Assembly: GCF_035222375.1 (NCBI RefSeq)
Contig: NW_026946366.1
Coordinates: 1,798,001 to 1,862,000 of the forward strand
Direction of reading: 5' to 3'
Origin: Podospora pseudocomata
Lineage: Eukaryota; Ascomycota; Sordariomycetes; Sordariales; Podosporaceae
Length of the DNA stretch: 64,000 nucleotides
Shown one piece after another: positions 61,719 through 64,000 of the stretch. The notes under the pieces were generated by a model. It was given only the letters and a program-made list of their open reading frames with translations, had not been told where the DNA came from and searched no databases. The position numbers were made by a program, and so were the translations under genes. How positions within the stretch are numbered: position 1 is the first letter of the stretch; every line of letters begins with the position of its first letter.

Positions 61719-63185
61719 TTACTCTTCCACTTTGATGTGTTGTTCCTCCAAATGTTGTTCTGATAGTGGCTCTGGTACTGGTTGTGCTGGTGGTTCTGGC
61801 TGTTTCTCGGGCACTTGCGGTTGTGGTGCGTCCTTGATAACCTGCCACCGATATGCAACCGCCCACCTCCCAAGCCCACCCTCTAGTTCAACGTCCCAAG
61901 CAGGCGGCACAACGGCCACCACCGTCCCAACAGCTAGACGCTCCTGTCCGTTTCTTTTATCCGTACTGCGCCGATCTAGACCATGATCAACTCTTTCCAA
62001 GGAGCCTATTCTCCCATCACCAGCCAAAACAGCTTGCATGCCAGGTGTTCCTACTCGCGCGTTGGGTAAAGCCGCACTGATGAGACTTAACCCCTCCCCT
62101 CCTCTCTTTACATCCTCCACAGTTAGTTGGACTGCCCCTGGTGGTAATGGTTGTGGCGCGTCGGCCTCTTGTTTGACAGGGGTGTCTGTATATTCTGATG
62201 TTTTTTTCACCTCAATAAGCCAATTTTGGAGTTCAGCCGCCAATCCATTGGTGAGATACTGGCCCCGCCCCCGACGATTGCGGCCCCGGCGAGGTTTGGG
62301 TGGAGAAAAGAGATCAGGATTTATGTTCTGGATGGAAAACTTCTTCGAGTCGGAAATAGGCGAGGTGGATGTTGGTGGTGATGGGGGTTGCAAAAAGCGA
62401 GGTGGTGGGTAAAAGATTTCTTTCCTTGCAGGTCTGGTGTCTTTGTCTGGCGGTGGTTTAGCGTCTGAGTCGGACTCGCTGTCGGATTTTATGTTCAGAG
62501 GGGAAGAGTGAGGTATTGGGGGCTCGTCATCATCGTCATCAGAGTAGATGGTGATGATGTGGTCGATTTCAGGGTCATCGATTGGGGGAAGCTCATTGTC
62601 TGAGTCCGAGTCGATCGGAAAGGCAGAGCTTGGAATCCATTCTTCCTTTGGTTCGAGGTCGGGCTCTGATGTGGCAATGTATATTCTTCTCCTTTTTGGT
62701 AAGGGGCCGGGGTCAACCTCCTCGTCATTGTCCCCTGGCTCTGGGAGAGAAGACTGTGGGACAAGAGACGAATCTATGTCGATTGTTTCTGGTAAGTTGT
62801 CTCGGACAGCAGTTGTTCTTGATCGTGACGGCTCCTCTTCATCATGTCGACTACGCTCCTGATCTTGAACGGGAGAACTATCTTCTATAAGAAGTTCTTG
62901 TGTAGCGCGAGCTCTCGATGCCTTGGCCTTGAGAGCCAACGCAGGAGTTGAGTAGGGCGCGGCATGGCTGAGATGCGAGAGCGGTTTTGTGGTAGACGAA
63001 AATTTTGGAGTGCCGTAGAATCTATAAGGTGCAGCCGAGCTTGACTGGTTTGGTGTTTGGCCGTGAGGTTGATGTGTGCCTGGTCGTTTTGAGAGCAGGA
63101 ACCGAGAGGGTGCGGGTGTCTGATTGGTGTTAGTGGTCATCTCATACGCGATTGAAAGAGAACTTACTGCTGGCGATGGACCCAT
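61719..63185 (-). CDS. Acidic disordered protein, probably nuclear, function unknown
   Basis: Not recognised. Model complement(61719..63119, 63168..63185), 472 aa. The 48-nt intron (GTAAGT, CACTAACACC, ATCAG) is a stop-free multiple of three, so the unspliced frame stays open and adds 16 residues. Before about residue 280 the protein is Ser/Pro-rich with alternating basic and acidic stretches and motifs resembling SUMO-interaction cores followed by acids (DHIITIYSDDDDDE, and ETIDIDSS). A probable nuclear signal is GPLPKRRRIYIA. A basic patch (KPRRGRNRRGRGQ) precedes the most ordered-looking block (YLTNGLAAELQNWLIEVKKTSEY) and a second block (AVQLTVEDVKRGGEGLSLISAALPNARVGTPGMQAVLAGDGRIG ... 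VGTVVAVVPPAWDVELEG). The end is Pro/Glu/Gln-rich. The composition suggests a chromatin or DNA-repair factor; this is inference only. Confidence 0.8.
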   Translation of the reverse strand: MGPSPAVSSLSIAYEMTTNTNQTPAPSRFLLSKRPGTHQPHGQTPNQSSSAAPYRFYGTPKFSSTTKPLSHLSHAAPYSTPALALKAKASRARATQELLIEDSSPVQDQERSRHDEEEPSRSRTTAVRDNLPETIDIDSSLVPQSSLPEPGDNDEEVDPGPLPKRRRIYIATSEPDLEPKEEWIPSSAFPIDSDSDNELPPIDDPEIDHIITIYSDDDDDEPPIPHSSPLNIKSDSESDSDAKPPPDKDTRPARKEIFYPPPRFLQPPSPPTSTSPISDSKKFSIQNINPDLFSPPKPRRGRNRRGRGQYLTNGLAAELQNWLIEVKKTSEYTDTPVKQEADAPQPLPPGAVQLTVEDVKRGGEGLSLISAALPNARVGTPGMQAVLAGDGRIGSLERVDHGLDRRSTDKRNGQERLAVGTVVAVVPPAWDVELEGGLGRWAVAYRWQVIKDAPQPQVPEKQPEPPAQPVPEPLSEQHLEEQHIKVEE

Positions 63186-63733
63186 CTGATGAATCAATAC
63201 AGGATGAGCAAATCAGCCACGGGTGTACTTATTATACGGTTCCTGAACAGATCAAAATCATTCATCATTAAGGTTGTATATCTGGAAAACTGTAACAGGC
63301 AGCACCCAGTGCTCGAGTTGATGAGTGAGCGGCCAACAGCGGTGATCCAGCCTTCCCCTAACCCTGCGCGTCGTCAGCATTGGGAACTGGCTACGGTGGG
63401 CACAACGCCAACCAGTTGGGTAACTTTGTTTCCACTCTTGGCCCAAGCTCCCAACCCAATTTGAAAAAGCACTTTAACAACAAGCCCGACCCCACTCCGC
63501 GTCGTGTTAGCGCGCCGCGTCCAGGGCGTCGCATCCAGGGCGTCGCGTAAACTCTGAAGGCTTGCCTTCATCTCCCCCACCAACTCATTCTTTGTCCACA
63601 GCATCCGCCAACAGACCACCGCCAAAATCGACCATATTTGCCACTTCACCGTATACCCAAGGAAGACCCCTTCAGCTGGATGCAAGATAGAACGCTTCTA
63701 CAAAAAAAAAAAAAAAAGACAACACCAGGCGCC
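63186..63733. other. Divergent promoter region with short direct repeats
   Basis: 548 bp. It holds a tandem pair of TCCAGGGCGTCGC at about 63519-63545, and an A16 run at 63702-63717 shortly before the next start codon. No open frame of note. Confidence 0.5.
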
Positions 63734-64000
63734 ATGTTCGCTATGGTTGACCCAGCCATGAACAGCGGTTTCCAAAGTTTTGGCGGTAACAATCAGCACA
63801 GCAGTTTCGTCTTTTCAAGTCCACACAAGCCAGCCAAATCATCACCCCTCTCTTATGCCCCCATGAGGATACCTTCACCGACATTGCCATCAGACGATTC
63901 CCCTGACATGATGCTTTCGTCCCCTCTTGGTCCCCCGTCAGATTCATCCCATCTTCGCATGAGCCAGTCCTCACCAATACGGTCCTCATTTGACAATAAT
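63734..64000 (+). CDS. N-terminal part of an unidentified Ser/Pro-rich protein, cut by the window end
   Basis: Partial. The ATG at 63734 (context GCGCCATGTTC) opens a frame of 89 codons that stays open to the last base. The product is Ser, Pro and Met-rich, beginning FAMVDPAMNSGFQSFGG and with repeated Ser-Pro sites (SSPHKPAKSSPLS, IPSPTLPSDDSPD, LSSPLGPPSD, SSPIRSS), which are possible proline-directed kinase sites. No domain is visible yet. Evidence for coding is the clean frame, composition and start context only. An intron beyond the edge cannot be excluded. Confidence 0.6.
   Translation, partial: MFAMVDPAMNSGFQSFGGNNQHSSFVFSSPHKPAKSSPLSYAPMRIPSPTLPSDDSPDMMLSSPLGPPSDSSHLRMSQSSPIRSSFDNN

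Overview
The window looks like chromosomal DNA of a filamentous ascomycete, most likely a Sordariomycete close to the Sordariales. The reasons are: short introns (48-86 nt) with GT donors and CTAAC or CTGAC branch motifs; gene families typical of these fungi (FluG, quinate repressor, Pth11-like rhodopsin domain, Kex1, Dre2, Lis1/Pac1, Zn2Cys6 regulator); long intergenic spaces; and CT-rich leaders. Gene models were spliced by hand from the sequence, and every complete model given here has a length divisible by three. I see no CRISPR array, no rRNA, no convincing tRNA and no intact transposon.

Layout, left to right. 0.3-1.8 kb (-): GPI-anchored GH76 Dfg5/Dcw1-type cell-wall enzyme with a probable GC-AG intron. 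3.4-6.2 kb (+): FluG (amidohydrolase plus glutamine synthetase). 6.9-8.2 kb (+): Erv41-type ER-Golgi cargo receptor. 8.9-11.8 kb (-): peptidase C45 (isopenicillin N acyltransferase-like) protein with an altered nucleophile site and a 400-residue basic C-terminal extension. 13.8-14.5 kb (+): small probable mitochondrial protein. 15.4-16.6 kb (-): Rae1/Gle2 mRNA-export factor. 18.1-19.5 kb (-): phosphoethanolamine cytidylyltransferase. 20.6-22.2 kb (+) and 22.7-24.9 kb (-): two unrecognised fungal proteins, facing each other. 27.0-28.4 kb (+): branched-chain aminotransferase. 29.2-32.3 kb (-): one open frame joining a 7-TM fungal rhodopsin domain to an L-fucose-permease-type MFS transporter. 35.4-38.3 kb (-): Zn2Cys6 transcription factor.

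38.3-43.2 kb is a gene-poor, lower-GC stretch. It is followed by a lone quinate-repressor homologue (43.2-45.5, -), a class 1A-type dihydroorotate dehydrogenase (48.3-49.3, -), the Sfm1 SPOUT methyltransferase (49.6-50.4, -, with an 18-nt microexon), Kex1 (51.3-53.3, +), Dre2 (54.0-55.1, -), an Stf2-like small protein whose start codon is assembled by splicing (57.0-57.5, +), mitochondrial methionyl-tRNA formyltransferase (57.9-59.6, -), Pac1/Lis1 (60.0-61.5, +), an acidic disordered protein (61.7-63.2, -), and the start of a gene running off the right end (63.7-64.0, +).

Most of these are unlinked housekeeping genes and do not form a cluster. The most unusual items are the rhodopsin-MFS fusion, a candidate receptor-transporter; the C45 protein with Ser/Thr in place of the expected Cys and a novel extension; the split start codon; and two stop-free 3n introns whose retention would keep the frame, one of them inside the Fe-S ligand motif of Dre2.
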